A stretch of DNA of 64,000 nt from Pseudomonas sessilinigenes (lineage in GTDB: Bacteria; Pseudomonadota; Gammaproteobacteria; Pseudomonadales; Pseudomonadaceae). The stretch is from the NCBI RefSeq assembly GCF_003850565.1, contig NZ_CP027706.1:3100001-3164000 (forward strand), in the 5' to 3' direction. The notes under the pieces were generated by a model, which saw nothing but the letters and a program-made list of their open reading frames with translations, was not told the origin of the DNA and did not search any database. Shown here piece by piece: positions 9,501-17,119 of the stretch (positions are counted from its first letter, which is position 1; each line of letters begins with the position of its first letter). The position numbers and the translations under genes were made by a program.

Positions 9501-9777
9501 TATCCGCGCCTCAATGGCCCGGCAGGTGGTGGCCAGCAACCAGGAGGAAAGTGCCGCATTGCGCAGGGCGTTGGAGGAGGGTGACTTGCCTGGGGCCGGG
9601 CGTATTGCCCACAAGCTGAAGGGCACTGCCTACCTGCTCAATCATCAGGCCTTGCTGGAGCAGTGCGTGGAAGTCGAGGAGCTGTGCTCAGGTGAACTCA
9701 CCGAGGAGTTCGGTGAAACGGTGCAGATTTTGCTCGACACCCTGGAAGTGATCACAGGATCCCTGCAGGCGGTATGA
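6577..9777 (+). CDS. BvgS/EvgS-like unorthodox hybrid sensor histidine kinase
   Basis: This 1066-aa inner-membrane sensor starts with GTG. A signal-peptide-like N-terminus is followed by two periplasmic Venus-flytrap (SBP_bac_3) domains at about 55-280 and 300-525, and a transmembrane helix at about 530-552. The cytoplasmic part has a dimerisation/phosphoacceptor domain (SHEIRTPLN, His599), an HATPase domain with a GAGLGLAI box, a receiver (phosphoacceptor Asp890 in VISDCNMP) and a C-terminal Hpt domain (AHKLKG, His1012). All four phosphorelay residues are present, so signalling should run His599-Asp890-His1012 and on to the regulator encoded just upstream. The ligand is unknown. No PAS domain is visible between the membrane helix and HisKA, unlike BvgS. 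Confidence 0.93.
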   Translation: MKSRWPLVRCGCFLLLLMCHRIGMAGGADLQPVARQPLDELKISLSAPERQWLGQRKSLTVGILHDPLPPLRIFVEGPRLEGLLADYVVALQRELGVPIRLRSFLTRDAMYAALRGGDLDMVSNINPLMAASHGLVLSPPYVLTELALFSEGGDLHEYSIDDGQTRIAVANGMMLELFRSAGGRGRFQHYPSALLAMASVLTGENEVFLGDALSTRYLSSQLFSNQLVVNQSVKLPEVKVGFGLKPGNAILEGILKRALGGMTRCQKIRAQHLWGDNEVCSTSDFRSRLDAQELDWLDRAGTVRLAVSEDLAPYAFFNNRGRFNGIASDVLDIIRRKTGLHFKIDRVSSLSQANELLDHGAASLSILPETSPVELPYPHSDPLATAPYLFIQRQEAQETLDAQTRATVIIAKGYVEPQQFRAQYPYLVFKETQTMGEAFKQLRDGGADLVLAPANVARYYLSYKYESSLKVGGIFDGPGVRIVFAAPHDQAQLISILDKAMLEITPRESLLIVGRWRANSATDDKYWEGVASFIWRSFGLLGVMLLVAGMLIVAQRRRIRRKRQDLQQRQLLMDELQVAKESADHASRAKSVFLATMSHEIRTPLNAIIGMLELVLTRRGETELDHQSMHIAYESAVSLLALIGDILDISRIESGKLELAPEPARMTVLLESVGNVFSGLARQKQLRLTLDIDALASAQVWVDAVKVKQIVSNLLSNAIKFTEQGGVDLRCSVEAAGDSALSFRVSVTDTGAGIAAAQLGQVFQPFYVVDGAVGDPNAGAGLGLAISQALCLLMGGTLEVKSEEGTGTCMSFVVVLERVMADCATLPEGEAPKSHINEPLSVLVVEDHLPSQYLLVQQVGYLGHRVLAASNGLEGLATWSEHAVDIVISDCNMPQMGGLEMARTIRRLEQQQGGKPCLIIGLTADAQREALQLCRDAGMDHALAKPTNLATLNRFIPKLGPDQSWASQGLSWTNDIRASMARQVVASNQEESAALRRALEEGDLPGAGRIAHKLKGTAYLLNHQALLEQCVEVEELCSGELTEEFGETVQILLDTLEVITGSLQAV

Positions 9778-9896
9778 ACCAAGAAGCTTCCTGGTTTGCT
9801 TCAAGACTTTTCCTGGCTGTATCGCAGATGCATCTTTGAGGGTCCGAGCCACCGCACGCATAGGCTTTGCGGGTGATTCGAACCAGGGCTTCAGAC

Positions 9897-10712
9897 ATGT
9901 CCATTGCAGTATCCCCCCAGTTGCTGACCGTCGACGAGGTGCGCAGAGGGCTGCACCGCCGGGAGTTCCAGGCCTATGTGCAACCCAAGTTCAACTTGCG
10001 AAGCCATCAAGTGCCTTGCGTGGAAGTACTTGCCCGCTGGCACCATCCCCTGCGTGGCCTACTGGGCCCCGCGACCTTTCTCCCACTGATGGGGCACGGA
10101 TGGTTGCTCGACGAGCTGCTCTGCAGCCTGCTGGACCAGGGCCTTGCCTGCCAGCTGGAGCTGCACCGGCAAGGATGCGAAATGGGCTTTGCCTTCAACC
10201 TCAGCTTGCATCAGTTGGTCGACGAAGGGCTGGTCGACCGCCTGGAGGCACGCTTGCAAGCGCATCCCTTGTCGTTGTCGGCGGTGACTCTGGAGATCAC
10301 CGAGGATGCAGGGACCCACATCTTGCCCGTCGTGACTCAACGGATACTTCGCCTGAAGCGATTGGGGGTGCGCCTGTCGATGGATGATTTCGGTACAGGC
10401 CACTCCTCACTGTGGCGCCTGTGCCAGTTGCCGTTCGATGAGATCAAGCTGGCGGGGGAATTCACGCGTCAGCTCACCACACCGGGGCGCGCGCAGGCGA
10501 TCGTGGGCCATGCGCGAACCCTGGCTGAGGAGCTGGGAATGGAGTTGATTGTCGAAGGTATCGAAACCCGGGCGCAGCGTTCGATCCTCATGGGGTTGGG
10601 GGTTCGTTTCGGGCAGGGCTATCTCTGCGCCAGGCCCATGTCACTGGGCGCGCTGGGAGGCTGGCTGGAGCAGCCGCCCAGTGCTGCCGGTCAATCGTAT
10701 TCGATGATGTAG
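9897..10712 (+). CDS. EAL-domain cyclic-di-GMP phosphodiesterase (stand-alone)
   Basis: From ATG 9897 (AGGG 8 nt upstream; an earlier TTG at 9867 is less likely) the protein has 271 residues and is a single EAL domain. The ExLxR motif (EVLARW), the Asn in FNLSLHQ, the Glu in LEITED, DDFGTG, EGIET and the QGYLCARP end are present, so activity is likely. The usual KxD is KLA, which loses one Asp. No receiver is fused, unlike RocR and PvrR; the organisation matches Bordetella bvgR beside bvgAS. The gene follows the sensor kinase by 119 bp, and its 3' end overlaps the convergent adhesin gene by 22 bp. It probably lowers c-di-GMP and so affects fimbriae or attachment. Confidence 0.9.
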   Translation: MSIAVSPQLLTVDEVRRGLHRREFQAYVQPKFNLRSHQVPCVEVLARWHHPLRGLLGPATFLPLMGHGWLLDELLCSLLDQGLACQLELHRQGCEMGFAFNLSLHQLVDEGLVDRLEARLQAHPLSLSAVTLEITEDAGTHILPVVTQRILRLKRLGVRLSMDDFGTGHSSLWRLCQLPFDEIKLAGEFTRQLTTPGRAQAIVGHARTLAEELGMELIVEGIETRAQRSILMGLGVRFGQGYLCARPMSLGALGGWLEQPPSAAGQSYSMM

Positions 10713-11683
10713 TTGAGCGTTGCGTTCGCCATGCCCGCTTTGACCTGCTGCCCGGCCTTTCTGGCATAGGCGGCGTTGACGGGCAGGCGATACAGTTCTC
10801 CGCCAGGTTGACTGTTGATCCAGCCCATGGATAGCGCGCTACCCCTGGAGAAGGGCAGCAGCGCGCCACTGCCGTTGCTCAACGAAATCTCCACCCCTGT
10901 TGCCCCTCCCGCGTCGAGGTTGAGGCGGCCAGGACCGCTGGAGTTCCCTTCGAAATAGACCCGCACCGGGATCTTCGTTCCTGCCGGCATGCCGGCGCAG
11001 AGTACGTCGAGGTTGAATGATTTGTGTTGCTTGCCGATATCGCCGATCGACACCCGCCCCATGGGAATGGTGAGTTTCTCAACGCCAGCACAGCCAGAGA
11101 AGTAGCTGCGGGTTTCAAGCTTGGTACTGCCTGCGACCAGTATCTGCGCTGCGTTCCAGCCGTTGATGTCCTGCTCGATACGAAAGTTCATCGTCGCGGT
11201 TCCCTGGCTGACATCGCGCGAGGTGCGGATGAATTCGAGCTGGATGGACTTGATCACGTTGATGTAGGTGCTGGCGCTATTACGGTAGTCCTGCTTCAGC
11301 GGCAAGCTACCGCTTGTATTGCCGGCCGCGCTCATGAAACGCACACCCACTCCCGGGATGCCGGTCTTGTAGACATCGGTGAAGCCGTCTGCCAGTTCGC
11401 CGTCGGCGATGTAGTGTTCACCGTGGTAGTTGGGGGTGGCAGGAAACGGGCACTTTATCTGCCAGATCTCGGTGTGGATGGTCGCCTTGGGCGCCGTGGC
11501 CATGACCGATCCGACGGGCGCGCTCTTGAGCTCAATGGCGCTTGGCGCAGTCATCGAAAAATACCTTTTTTGGCTGCCGCTGCCTCCGGTGTACCAGAAG
11601 CATCCATCCGAGTTGGCGGCCTGCGCCGTATTGAAGGCCAGCGCAGCGAAGGCTGCAGCGAGGGCCAGAACCTGTGGTTTCAT
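10691..11683 (-). CDS. Fimbrial adhesin / minor pilin (chaperone-usher tip subunit)
   Basis: The start is taken as ATG 11683, 1 nt after the usher stop and preceded by GGAG; an in-frame ATG at 11710 lies inside the usher gene. The 330-aa protein has a signal peptide ending near NTAQA, an N-terminal lectin-like half, and a C-terminal pilin fold that ends in NATLNYIIEYD, the usual aromatic penultimate strand of chaperone-usher subunits. Its length of about 300 residues or more and its last place in the operon fit a two-domain tip adhesin. The receptor cannot be told. The last 22 bp are antisense to the end of the EAL gene. Confidence 0.85.
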   Translation of the reverse strand: MKPQVLALAAAFAALAFNTAQAANSDGCFWYTGGSGSQKRYFSMTAPSAIELKSAPVGSVMATAPKATIHTEIWQIKCPFPATPNYHGEHYIADGELADGFTDVYKTGIPGVGVRFMSAAGNTSGSLPLKQDYRNSASTYINVIKSIQLEFIRTSRDVSQGTATMNFRIEQDINGWNAAQILVAGSTKLETRSYFSGCAGVEKLTIPMGRVSIGDIGKQHKSFNLDVLCAGMPAGTKIPVRVYFEGNSSGPGRLNLDAGGATGVEISLSNGSGALLPFSRGSALSMGWINSQPGGELYRLPVNAAYARKAGQQVKAGMANATLNYIIEYD

Positions 11684-11684
11684 T

Positions 11685-14210
11685 TCATGACTCCGTGAGC
11701 GGCTGAGCACTGCATGCCGCGTTCACCTGGTCATACACCAGGGACGCGTCGCGCTCAGGTAGGGTGTAGGGGATATGGCAACTGCCGCCGGCCCAGCGCG
11801 CCTGCAACTGGCCCTTGTCCGGGATGCCGAACACCAGCGCCCGCGACTGGTTGTCCACTACGGCCAGCAGCTTCTCGCCTTCGAACAGCTGTGCGCCGAA
11901 GGGCAGGTTGGCCCCGGTGGACTGCAGCAGGTTGAACTGCACGCGACGTCCGGAAGATGCCGCGAAGTGTGCCTTGACCACCGCTCCGCGGCGTGGCACG
12001 ACTCGGGTCGAGGTCTCGTTGACGTCCACGTCCGTGCCCAGGGTCTGGGTATCGAGGCTCAGGTTGTTGTAGCGGTAGGGCTGCACATAGCCTTCGAGGG
12101 TGTAGCCGGCGCCATCGGTACGTCCGCTGGCACCTTCCAGCCGCGCCCCCTTGACCCCCGGGACCTCGATCAGCGCGAAGGTCTCGCCAACGGGCTGGCC
12201 GAAGGTCACGCCGCCGCTGTGGGCGACTAACGAGCCGGTCGCCGTCAGGTCCAGGTGGCGTGAAGTGCCGGATTTGGCATAGTTCCCGGCGACCTTGGCC
12301 GAAGGCGCTTCCCAACCCATGCCGACGCTGCCTGAGCGTTCCTGGTCGGATCTTCCTGCTTGGGCGGAGTAGGAAAGCGTGCCAGCGTCGTCCAGATAGC
12401 CTGAAACCCCCGTCTGCAGGCTGTCATCGCCCTTGCCTGCGTGGGTATAGCTGCTGTACAGGCGCTGCGAACGCGTGCTGGAGCCGAAGGGGATGCTCAC
12501 CGACATCGCCAGTTGATTGTCCGAAGCCCGCGAAGTGCCGGCGTTCTGGGTATGCGATGCAGAAATACTGAAGCTCACTTCGCCGACGTTACCGCTGTAG
12601 CCCAGCTGGATGCGCCGGGTGTTGCCGGTACGGTCCCAGTAGTTGGTTTCGCCGGCACTGAGAAAAACCGAGCCATTGTTGCCGATTGACTGGTTGATGC
12701 TCAGATCCAGGCGGTTCTTGGGCCTGGCACTGACGAAGTCCTGGCGATTGGCCTCGGCCATCTCCTGGATGTGCTCGCTCAGTGTCCGGTAGCCGGAGGT
12801 GGAGTAGCGATACCCCACCATGGTGAAGGTGGTGTTGGTGCTGTCGAGCGTCTTGGAGTACAGGAAGCGCGCACTTTGTCCGGTCGCGGCCTTGCCGTGC
12901 CCCGGGCGCGAGTGGCTATTGGTGACGTCCAGCGACATGCCGCCGACCGTGGTGTTGAGGCCCAGGCCCAGGTTGACGGCGCTGTAGCCGTCGGCACCCA
13001 GCAGTCCGCCGTAGGTGGTCAGGTTGTCGGTGGCGCCATAGACCGCGGTGCCCTGTAGCAGGTTCGGTGCTTTTTGCCCATCGTTGTCGTACTTGCCCAG
13101 CGACAGGCTGTACTGGAAAGTGCCGCGCCGTACCATCACCGGCAGGTAGGAATAGGCCTGGCTGAACGAGCGTTTACGGCCGTCCGACTCGATGATGGTG
13201 ACTTCAAGATCGCCATTGGAACCACCCGGGTAGATGTCGCGAATCTCGAAGGCGCCCGGCGAGACGGTGGTGGAATAGATGACGTAGCCGTTCTGGCGCA
13301 CCTCCACCGTGGCGTGGGTCTCGGCGATGCCGCGAACGACCGGTGCATAGCCGGATTCGTTGTCCGGCAACATGCCGATGTCCGAGCCCAGCTGGAAACC
13401 GCGAAAGCGGCTGCTGTCGAAGATATCGCCGTTGGTATAGAGCTGACCCAGGGCAAACCGCCCCTTCAGCTCGGTGATGTCGTGCTCCAGGTAGGTCCGG
13501 TTGCTGGAGAAATGGCGCGACATGCCGGTGCTCTGGCTGATCGCTGCTTCGTTACGCAGGCGCCACTGGCCGATGTTGAAGCCATTGCGCAGGCCCAGGT
13601 AGCCGTAATCGCTGTTGAACCCGTCACTGGTGTTGCGGTTGTAGTTCAACTGGTAGTTACTGAAAAACGCAGTGATCCCGTTGTCCCATAGCGAAGGGTC
13701 GACATACCCGCGTGAGCGTCGCTTGAGGTAGGCCTGGGGCACGCTCACGTACAGCGCGAGCCTTGAGGCGTCCATTTCAATGGATGCACCTTCGATACGC
13801 AGCAGGACCACTGGGTCGGTGTCCGAGCTGTCTGGCGAGACGATGCCTTCATGCTTCAGGCGCTCGATATCCATGCCCATCTCGCGTAACAGGCCAAGAC
13901 TCAGAACAGGTTGTGCGTTGGTGGAATCACCCTCGTCATCCAGGGTGAAGGTGATTTCCTCGCGTCGCTCCAGGCGCTGGTTCAGGTACAGGTCGACGCT
14001 GTAGCTGCCCGGGACCACGCCATTGCTCTGCTCGAAGTAGCGAAGGTCGACTTCGGCACCCTTGTTCTGCAGGAACATGGGGTTGAACTGCGCGGCGCTG
14101 GCGGGAGTGGTACCAAGAAAGCTGGCGGTGGCAAATAACGGGATACAGGCATTCGAGTATTTCCAGGCTCGTTTGTTGCCAGGCCTCTTTGGATAATCAT
14201 TCATGTTCAT
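11685..14210 (-). CDS. Outer-membrane fimbrial usher (FimD/PapC family)
   Basis: The start is taken as ATG 14210, preceded by AGGAAAG at 8 nt; ATG 14231 and 14204 are in frame. The protein is about 841 aa, the usual usher length. After the signal peptide (TTPASA) come the N-terminal chaperone-binding domain (FNPMFLQ), the 24-strand barrel with its plug, and the C-terminal domains ending with YTLPERD. Typical usher phrases include PGAFEIRDIYPGGSNGDLEV and the YSYLPVMVRRG barrel signature. It assembles and secretes the pilin and adhesin delivered by the chaperone encoded 84 nt upstream. It is most similar in layout to the CupB/CupC-type systems of pseudomonads. Confidence 0.95.
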   Translation of the reverse strand: MNMNDYPKRPGNKRAWKYSNACIPLFATASFLGTTPASAAQFNPMFLQNKGAEVDLRYFEQSNGVVPGSYSVDLYLNQRLERREEITFTLDDEGDSTNAQPVLSLGLLREMGMDIERLKHEGIVSPDSSDTDPVVLLRIEGASIEMDASRLALYVSVPQAYLKRRSRGYVDPSLWDNGITAFFSNYQLNYNRNTSDGFNSDYGYLGLRNGFNIGQWRLRNEAAISQSTGMSRHFSSNRTYLEHDITELKGRFALGQLYTNGDIFDSSRFRGFQLGSDIGMLPDNESGYAPVVRGIAETHATVEVRQNGYVIYSTTVSPGAFEIRDIYPGGSNGDLEVTIIESDGRKRSFSQAYSYLPVMVRRGTFQYSLSLGKYDNDGQKAPNLLQGTAVYGATDNLTTYGGLLGADGYSAVNLGLGLNTTVGGMSLDVTNSHSRPGHGKAATGQSARFLYSKTLDSTNTTFTMVGYRYSTSGYRTLSEHIQEMAEANRQDFVSARPKNRLDLSINQSIGNNGSVFLSAGETNYWDRTGNTRRIQLGYSGNVGEVSFSISASHTQNAGTSRASDNQLAMSVSIPFGSSTRSQRLYSSYTHAGKGDDSLQTGVSGYLDDAGTLSYSAQAGRSDQERSGSVGMGWEAPSAKVAGNYAKSGTSRHLDLTATGSLVAHSGGVTFGQPVGETFALIEVPGVKGARLEGASGRTDGAGYTLEGYVQPYRYNNLSLDTQTLGTDVDVNETSTRVVPRRGAVVKAHFAASSGRRVQFNLLQSTGANLPFGAQLFEGEKLLAVVDNQSRALVFGIPDKGQLQARWAGGSCHIPYTLPERDASLVYDQVNAACSAQPLTES

Positions 14211-14294
14211 TGACAGCACTTTCCTGTGCATGCGGACTCGAGCCGACCGCTCGGCGTCCGCGAGAATTGAGAAGGGAGGGGTGTGGAAAGCGCG

Positions 14295-15014
14295 TCAGAA
14301 CTGGAGAGAAACGCTGTGTTTCTCTAGGGCGCCGTAGTCGTTGATGGATTCCCAGCGAACCTGCGCTACCCCACTGAAGTCGGAGGGAAGGCCCTTGATG
14401 ATCATCTTGCGGGTGTCGTGCGGTCCGACCATGGCGGACTCGACCGCATACTCCTGGTGGTTGGCCAGAACCCGTACCTGAGCCAGTGAGACGTGAAAGG
14501 CTGTGTCGTTGATTGCCTGCAGAGCCGGTACGTTGCCCGCCTTGAGCGCAGCCCACTGCAGCTGCTTGGCCGATTCCTCGGCGTTGCCGGGCAGGCCCTG
14601 GGGCCGGTAGAACAGTTTAAGGCGCTGGCGGAACGCGACCTGCAGGCTGTTGTTGGCATCAGACACCTGCGGGATTTCCTGGATACTCAGCCAGACCACG
14701 GATTCGCGATCCTGCACAAGGCCTTTGCCTTGGTAGAAGATGCGCAGCGTCTGTTGCTTGCGGTGGCCAAGGCGCGCTAGCGAAGGTGTGACAGCAAATG
14801 GCACATCTGCTTGCTGATGTCCTGGCTCGGCCTCGATCCAAGCCTGGATCATGATGTCCTCGGCCCCCAGGTTGCTGACCTGGATGGAAGCTTCGCGGTC
14901 ACTGGCTGGAAAGATGATTCGCGTGCCACCGACCTGGATGCCGGCCAGGCAGATCCCGGAGGACATGGAGAGCGTCAGCAGCATGCAGAGACGCAAAATC
15001 AATCCTGGTTTCAT
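14295..15014 (-). CDS. Periplasmic fimbrial chaperone (PapD/FimC family)
   Basis: The start is ATG 15014, giving a signal peptide that ends near SSGICLAG; an in-frame upstream frame to 15065 has no clear ribosome-binding site. The 239-aa mature-plus-signal protein has the two-immunoglobulin PapD fold. The N-terminal domain has GGTRIIFPASDREASIQV, and the conserved F1-G1 edge with alternating hydrophobics follows RKQQTLRIFY, where Arg and Lys anchor pilin C-termini. The C-terminal domain starts after RLKLFYRP. It caps pilin and adhesin subunits by donor-strand complementation and hands them to the usher. Confidence 0.95.
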   Translation of the reverse strand: MKPGLILRLCMLLTLSMSSGICLAGIQVGGTRIIFPASDREASIQVSNLGAEDIMIQAWIEAEPGHQQADVPFAVTPSLARLGHRKQQTLRIFYQGKGLVQDRESVVWLSIQEIPQVSDANNSLQVAFRQRLKLFYRPQGLPGNAEESAKQLQWAALKAGNVPALQAINDTAFHVSLAQVRVLANHQEYAVESAMVGPHDTRKMIIKGLPSDFSGVAQVRWESINDYGALEKHSVSLQF

Positions 15015-15080
15015 TACGGACTCGGAAAAAGCAAAAAAACGAAGAGGAGGGCGGGGGCGATACACCCCCGCCAGGGCGAC

Positions 15081-15671
15081 TTATTCGTAAGTCAGCGTGA
15101 ACGGCAGGGTGCCGTTGGCGGTGCCCGGCTTGAGCTCGCTGCCGTTGGCGACATAGGAGGCGCGCATGTTCAGTGCGGCAGAGTACTTGGCCTGTTCACC
15201 TTCGCCGGAAGCAGTCAACGCTGCGCTGTAGGCCTCGTTCGCCGAGAGGTTGATCAACTGGCTGTTTTCGTCGTACATGCCGATGCCCACTCCGCCGGCG
15301 CTGCCAGTGGTTTTGAGCAGGCTGTTGTTGTTCGGATCGATGCCGGAGCCGGACATCGGGTCGAAGCCGAACTTCACGGTGGTCAGGCCGGCTGCGGTGT
15401 TGCCGCAGTCCAGGTTAAGGTTGATCGAGGTCCCGGCCGCCAGTCCTGCCTCGGCGGAGCCGCCCAGGGCATCCATGCTGACTTTACCCAGGTTGACCTC
15501 GACGATCTGCTGGCCTTGCCCACCTCCGACAGAGGAACCGGCACCTGCCGAGGCGACGCAGGAGGCGGCGGTGATTTCGCCGGTGAAGTTGATGGTGCCA
15601 TCGGCGGCCTGGGCGGAGTTGGCCAGAACACAGGCAGTCGAGGCGATCATCAGGAACTTGATTGCTTTCAT
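15081..15671 (-). CDS. Major fimbrial pilin subunit
   Basis: This 196-aa protein is the first gene of the operon. It has a signal peptide ending ANSAQA and the type 1 pilin pattern: GTINFTGEITAASC, a second Cys in the NLDCG segment, and a C-terminal beta strand ending GTLPFTLTYE with the penultimate Tyr expected for chaperone binding. The two Cys form the usual subunit disulfide. The leader contains CAAGGA about 17 nt before the ATG, which serves as the ribosome-binding site and is also an ANGGA motif that RsmA-type proteins could bind. The chaperone gene follows 66 nt downstream. Confidence 0.93.
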   Translation of the reverse strand: MKAIKFLMIASTACVLANSAQAADGTINFTGEITAASCVASAGAGSSVGGGQGQQIVEVNLGKVSMDALGGSAEAGLAAGTSINLNLDCGNTAAGLTTVKFGFDPMSGSGIDPNNNSLLKTTGSAGGVGIGMYDENSQLINLSANEAYSAALTASGEGEQAKYSAALNMRASYVANGSELKPGTANGTLPFTLTYE

Positions 15672-15947
15672 GGGGAGAGTCTTTCCTTGCAGGTATATAT
15701 CAGGCAGAAAGCGCCTTGAATCAGCGCAAGGAAATTCTAGGAAGGTGGGCCGTTAGGGTTAACAAGAAGCGTCTTGGAAGACGCCCGGCCGTTTCTTGAG
15801 TTGGCACTGGTGGGGTTGCCGGCGCCGAGGCCAGCTGCTCTTTGGGGATTGAACGCAGGAGCCCGGGCCTTGCTCATGGGTGGTCAGTTGAGTTGCGAGC
15901 GGCCGATACCGGCCCGCTGCGTCGTTCAACCCTGGCCGGTAGGGCTC
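15672..15947. promoter_or_regulatory. Intergenic region upstream of the fimbrial operon
   Basis: These 276 bp separate the pilin start from the LysR stop and must contain the fimbrial promoter. The pilin-proximal part is AT-richer (around 15690-15770). An imperfect GC-rich inverted repeat at about 15897-15922 could terminate the LysR transcript but lacks a clear T-run. No coding frame there is convincing. Confidence 0.4.
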
Positions 15948-16862
15948 TTACAGACTGTCGGGGTCGCCGAAGAACATTTGGATCCGCGAGCGCAGCCAGC
16001 GCTCCCCGGGGTCGTTGTCCTGGGAGCCGCGCCAGGTCATGTGCATTTCGAAGCTGCGCACCGGCAGGGGCGGGTCTTCGGCACGTACGCCGCCGGCGGC
16101 GGTGAGGGCGTCGGCGGTGTAGTCGGGGACGGTGGCGAGGATGTCGGTGCCGGCCAGCAGGGTGCTCAGGCCATTGAATTGCGGCACCGCCAGCACCACG
16201 TGGCGCTTGCGCCCGAGTTTCTCCAGCTCTTCATCGATGAAACCGCTGAGGTCGCCGGCGAACGACACCAGGGCGTGGGGGCGGGCGCAGAAGTCGTCCA
16301 GGCTCAGGGGGCCGGGCATGGTGTCGGCGCGCAGCAGCTTGGGCATGCTGCGGCGCAGGACCTTGCGCTTGGCATTGGCTGGCAGGTCGGTGGTGTAGCT
16401 GACGCCGATGGATATCTCCCCGGAAGCCAGCAGCGAGGGCATCAGCAGGTAGTTGGTCCGGCGTACTACCAGGACGATGCCCGGGGCCTCGGCGCGCAGG
16501 CGCTTGAGCAGCATCGGCAGCAGGGCGAACTCGACGTCGTCGGACAGGCCGATGCGAAACACCGCGGTGCTGGTGGCCGGGTCGAATTCGGCGGCGCGGC
16601 TCACGGCAGTGGAGATCGAGTCCAGCGCCGGAGACAACAGGGCGAAGATCTCCACGGCTCGGGCGGTAGGCTCCATGCTGCGGCCGGTGCGCACGAACAG
16701 CGGGTCGTCGAACAGATTGCGCAGGCGCGAGAGGGCCGCGCTGATGGCGGGCTGGCCAAGGAACAGCTTTTCGGCGGCGCGGGTCACACTGCGTTCGTGC
16801 ATCAATGTTTCGAACACGATCAACAGGTTCAGGTCGACACGACGCAGGTCATTACGATTCAT
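15948..16862 (-). CDS. LysR-family transcriptional regulator
   Basis: This 304-aa protein has the N-terminal winged helix-turn-helix of LysR regulators (VDLNLLIVFETLM, SVTRAAEKLFLGQPAISAALSRLR, DPLFVRTG) and a periplasmic-binding-protein-like effector domain from about residue 95. The ATG at 16862 is preceded by AGGA. It is transcribed divergently from the dehydrogenase gene at 17120, the usual arrangement for a LysR regulator and its target. The NodD/LinR-like subfamily (VDLNLL start) is suggested by the N-terminus. The effector is unknown. Confidence 0.92.
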   Translation of the reverse strand: MNRNDLRRVDLNLLIVFETLMHERSVTRAAEKLFLGQPAISAALSRLRNLFDDPLFVRTGRSMEPTARAVEIFALLSPALDSISTAVSRAAEFDPATSTAVFRIGLSDDVEFALLPMLLKRLRAEAPGIVLVVRRTNYLLMPSLLASGEISIGVSYTTDLPANAKRKVLRRSMPKLLRADTMPGPLSLDDFCARPHALVSFAGDLSGFIDEELEKLGRKRHVVLAVPQFNGLSTLLAGTDILATVPDYTADALTAAGGVRAEDPPLPVRSFEMHMTWRGSQDNDPGERWLRSRIQMFFGDPDSL

Positions 16863-17043
16863 CTGGAGTCCTGGCAGAGTCAGCGAGCTTGACGGGAGCG
16901 GCCATATCGAAACAATGGCCGGCGTGAATCTTACGGGTAAAGGCTGCTACTCTGCACCGGCTAATTGCCTGGATCGCCCCATGGAGAGCGCCCGACCCCG
17001 ATTTTCAAGGGCCTGGAATCGATGACAGGCATGTCGACTATTA

Positions 17044-17055
17044 ATCAGCACTGAT
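17044..17055. promoter_or_regulatory. Candidate LysR operator
   Basis: The perfect inverted repeat ATCAGCACTGAT lies in the divergent LysR/dehydrogenase gap, 65 bp before the dehydrogenase ATG, and a T-N11-A spacing (42 to 54) overlaps it. The assignment rests on position and symmetry only. Confidence 0.35.
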
Positions 17056-17119
17056 AGTCTTGCTTTCAAAGCCCGGATAAAGTCCGCGGCATTAGAGGTT
17101 TTTTTTGACGAGGTTTGCG

